Part shown: piece after piece, positions 61,439 to 64,000 of the stretch
Layout of the letters: each line of letters starts with the position of its first letter
Position numbering within the stretch: the stretch's first letter is position 1
Source of the DNA: Candidatus Binatia bacterium
GTDB taxonomy: Bacteria > Desulfobacterota > Binatia > UBA1149 > CAITLU01
Reading direction: 5' to 3'
Assembly: GCA_036493895.1 (NCBI GenBank)
Contig: DASXOZ010000006.1
Location: forward strand, 1-64,000
Length of the DNA: 64,000 nucleotides
Program-made: the position numbers and the translations under genes
The notes under the pieces: generated by a model
Database searches by the model: none
What the model was told of the DNA's origin: nothing
The model's input: only the letters and a program-made list of their open reading frames with translations

Positions 61439-64000
61439 GTGTTTCGTGTTCTGAAGTGGCTGATCGCGCTCGCGGTCACGGTAGTCGTGGCCGTCGGCGC
61501 CGTGGTCGTGCTGACCGCGTATGACGAGCTGACCGCGACGCTCCCTCCGCTGGACCGCCTTCTCGACTACGATCCGCCGGTTGCCACGAGGGTCTACGCC
61601 GACGACGGCTCCCTGATCGAGGAGTTCTACCGGGAGCGCCGCTATCGCGTCGCGATCGCCGACATTCCTCCGATGGTGCGCAACGCGTTCCTCGCCGCCG
61701 AGGACTCCGATTTCTTTTCCCATCGCGGTGTCGACTTCGTCGGCATCGCGCGCGCGTTCCTCGCCAACCTCCAGGCCGGCAACGTCGTGCAGGGTGCCAG
61801 CACGATCACCCAGCAGGTGGTCAAATCGCTGCTGCTGACCCCCGAGCGGAGCTACCAGCGCAAGATCAAGGAGATCCTGCTGTCGCTGCGCCTCGAGCAG
61901 CACCTGACCAAGGAAGAGATTCTCGAGCTGTACCTCAACCAGATCTACCTCGGCGACGGCAACCACGGCATCGGCGCGGCTGCGAAGAACTACTTCGGCA
62001 AGACCGTGCAGGAACTGACTCCGGCCGAGGCGGCGATGCTGGCGGGGCTGCCGGCAGCGCCGAGCCGCTATTCGCCCAACCGCGACATGGAAGCGGCCAC
62101 CAGGCGCCAGCACTACGTGCTGCGGCGCATGCTCGAGGAGCAGTTCCTGAGCGCAGGCCAGTACCAGGAGGCGATGCGCGAGAAGGTGCACGTGCTCACC
62201 CATCGCCAGCGGCCGGGCGGAGTGCGCAACTACTACACCGAGGCGGTGCGCCTCCAGCTCGAAGACATGTTCGGCGCCGAGGCGCCGTACAACCAGGGCT
62301 ATTCGGTGCACACCGCGATGCAGCCGAAACTGCAGGCGCTGGCCGAAGCGGCGATCCGCAACGGAATCGAGCGCCTCGACACTTCGAACGGCTACCGCGG
62401 CCCGCTCGCCCATCTCAGCGACGACGAGAACCGCCAGCACATGGCAGCCGTCGATTCGGAGCTGGCCGGCGCCCCGCCCGATGCCGAGCGCATCTACGAA
62501 GCCATCGTCAGCAGCGTGGCGTCCTCCAGGCTGGAAGTCTCGATCGGGACGGCGACGCACGCGACGCTCGACGTCTCGTCCCTGCACTGGAACGCGCAGA
62601 ACAAGACGAGGCGGTTTGCGGTCGGCGACCTCGTCGAAGTGCGCGCGCGGGAGAACGGGCACAGCAACCCCGAGCATCCTTCGGTCGAGGAGCCGGTGCA
62701 CTGGTACCTGACCGAAACCCCGCAGGTCGAGGCGGCACTGCTGGCAATCGACAACGCCAAGGGCGGCGTGGCCGCGATGGTCGGCGGCTACGATTTCCTC
62801 GGCAGCCAGTTCAACCGCGCACTGCAGGCCAGGCGCCAGCCGGGCTCGGCGTTCAAGCCTTTCATCTATTCGGCCGCGCTCGACCACGGCTTCACGCCGG
62901 CGACGATCCTGATGGATTCGCCGGTGCAGTACATGGATCACGACAAGATCTGGGAGCCGCGCAACTACACGCGCGACTACAAGGGCCCGATCCGGCTGCG
63001 CACCGCGCTCGAGCAGTCGCGCAACGTCGTGTCGGTCAAGATCGTCGATTCGCTCGGCGTCAAGACCGTCGTCGACTACCTGCAGCGCTTCCACCTGAAC
63101 GCCGAGTTCGGACCGAACCTCTCGCTCGGCCTCGGAACCACCGAGCTCACGCTGAAGGACCTGACCGAGGGTTACACGACGTTTGCCAACGGCGGCGTCA
63201 AGGTCGAGCCCGTCGTCATCAAGAGCATCGAGGACAAGGACGGCAACCCGTTCTTCAGCGACACGCCGCGCCGCCGCGAAGCGTTGTCGCCGGAGACTGC
63301 CGCGCTGATGACGTACATCCTCGAAGGCGTCGTCGAACGCGGCACCGCAACCGCAGTCAAGGCGCTGGACCGTCCCGTTGCCGGCAAGACCGGCACGACC
63401 AACGACCAGCGCGACGCGTGGTTCATCGGATTTACGCCGACGATGACCGTCGGCGTCTGGGTCGGCTACGACGACCAGACGCAGACGCTCGGGCGCCTCG
63501 GCACCGGCGGCCACGTCGCAGCTCCGATCTGGCTCGACTTCATGAAGCCCGCGCTCGCGGGTACGCCGGTGCGCGACTTCGAGATTCCCGAAGACATCGA
63601 CTGCGTGAACATCGATCCGAACTCCGGCAAACGAGCCGGAGAATGGACGTCCAAACCTTTCCTCGAATGCTTCAAGCAGGGCACGGAGCCGGGCTCCGGA
63701 GGCGGGCTGGAAGTGGCGGGCGCCGGGGCGAGCGAAGCGCTCGAGTCGATCACGTCGAACACGACGACGGACTCGCCGTCCGATTACGACGAAGCGCCGA
63801 CGGGGCATTCGTCCTCAGGGGCCCTTCGCTCCGCACCTGCCGTTGCCGCGCCCGGCATGCTGCCTCCTGCAGCGCCGGATGCTGCTGCAGCGCCGCCCGA
63901 CGCCGCCGCGCCGCCGCGCGATCCGCGCTGGGCCACAGGGCAGGCGACACAGCCGATCAATTCCCGCGGGCGTTCGGCCGACGACTCCGCACCCGCGCCC
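61439..64000 (+). CDS. mrcA: Penicillin-binding protein 1A, class A (runs off the right edge)
   Basis: At least 854 residues of a bifunctional peptidoglycan synthase. After a cytoplasmic stub (VFRVLKWL) and one membrane helix, the GT51 glycosyltransferase has Glu88 in FLAAEDSDFFSHRG, then VQGASTITQQVVKS and LELYLNQIYLG. The transpeptidase has Ser470 in RQPGSAFKPF, the SRN motif in EQSRNVVS, and Lys650 in VAGKTGTTND. An insert of about 80 residues between the domains (about 320-420) is OB-fold-like, as in Gram-negative PBP1A. The end is Ala/Pro/Ser-rich and continues beyond the window. The GTG start is the only in-frame one before the helix. Confidence 0.95.
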   Translation, partial: MFRVLKWLIALAVTVVVAVGAVVVLTAYDELTATLPPLDRLLDYDPPVATRVYADDGSLIEEFYRERRYRVAIADIPPMVRNAFLAAEDSDFFSHRGVDFVGIARAFLANLQAGNVVQGASTITQQVVKSLLLTPERSYQRKIKEILLSLRLEQHLTKEEILELYLNQIYLGDGNHGIGAAAKNYFGKTVQELTPAEAAMLAGLPAAPSRYSPNRDMEAATRRQHYVLRRMLEEQFLSAGQYQEAMREKVHVLTHRQRPGGVRNYYTEAVRLQLEDMFGAEAPYNQGYSVHTAMQPKLQALAEAAIRNGIERLDTSNGYRGPLAHLSDDENRQHMAAVDSELAGAPPDAERIYEAIVSSVASSRLEVSIGTATHATLDVSSLHWNAQNKTRRFAVGDLVEVRARENGHSNPEHPSVEEPVHWYLTETPQVEAALLAIDNAKGGVAAMVGGYDFLGSQFNRALQARRQPGSAFKPFIYSAALDHGFTPATILMDSPVQYMDHDKIWEPRNYTRDYKGPIRLRTALEQSRNVVSVKIVDSLGVKTVVDYLQRFHLNAEFGPNLSLGLGTTELTLKDLTEGYTTFANGGVKVEPVVIKSIEDKDGNPFFSDTPRRREALSPETAALMTYILEGVVERGTATAVKALDRPVAGKTGTTNDQRDAWFIGFTPTMTVGVWVGYDDQTQTLGRLGTGGHVAAPIWLDFMKPALAGTPVRDFEIPEDIDCVNIDPNSGKRAGEWTSKPFLECFKQGTEPGSGGGLEVAGAGASEALESITSNTTTDSPSDYDEAPTGHSSSGALRSAPAVAAPGMLPPAAPDAAAAPPDAAAPPRDPRWATGQATQPINSRGRSADDSAPAP

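Noticed and set aside
61301..63808. 835-codon minus-strand frame opposite the penicillin-binding protein
   Set aside because: The plus-strand penicillin-binding protein has all catalytic motifs; the minus translation is Arg/Val-rich with none.

Overview
The window is a dense, high-GC (about two thirds G+C by eye) bacterial chromosome segment with short intergenic gaps and genes on both strands. The style points to an uncultured deltaproteobacterium-like lineage, most likely Binatota (Candidatus Binatia). The clues are many secreted Cys-rich proteins of unknown function, short dockerin-like duplicated EF-hand motifs of the type DVNGD..SASDAL, multiheme cytochromes, DUF2092 and DUF4105 proteins, and ferritin-like oxygenase-type proteins. 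This placement is an inference from gene content; no rRNA or tRNA was seen.

Left third (1-26 kb): a roadblock/LC7 protein; an alpha/beta hydrolase; an overlapping trio (BON domain, metallophosphoesterase, nucleotidyltransferase-like); a TetR remnant; a membrane protein ending in a GspG-like domain; secreted proteins; an MFS carrier; a depolymerase-like protein without its nucleophile serine; CcdC; a histidine kinase; and a 1375-residue secreted protein built on 19 exact-length 55-residue Cys-rich repeats with a C-terminal dockerin-like module. After it come a Cys-rich secreted protein, DUF4236, a GST, glutaminyl-tRNA synthetase and a very large glycoside-hydrolase-like protein.

Middle third (26-46 kb): a frameshifted membrane-protein remnant; an SbmA/BacA-type ABC half-transporter whose ATPase motifs are all degenerate; a DUF4105 protein; a Gly-rich repeat protein overlapping a DUF2092 lipoprotein; an eight-heme cytochrome with HEAT and TPR repeats; and a four-gene cluster (SCP2-like protein, intact diiron ferritin-like protein, a paralogue that has lost most iron ligands, and a long GST). 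The cluster resembles a two-subunit diiron oxygenase system and is the best candidate here for an undescribed system. Glutamate dehydrogenase, a predicted papain-like secreted protein, TrmL, a DUF1285-like protein and fructose-1,6-bisphosphatase follow.

Right third (46-64 kb): a structured 169-bp inverted-repeat element, an Asp-box protein, a TetR regulator, citrate synthase with a ferrochelatase of actinobacterial/coproporphyrin character, class I aldolase (pairing with the FBPase for gluconeogenesis), secreted unknowns, PtsP, an overlapping Sir2-DegT-ThiD operon, and a class A penicillin-binding protein running off the right edge.

Two families of short dispersed repeats recur between genes. 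In three cases they supply or overlap the stop codon of the adjacent gene.
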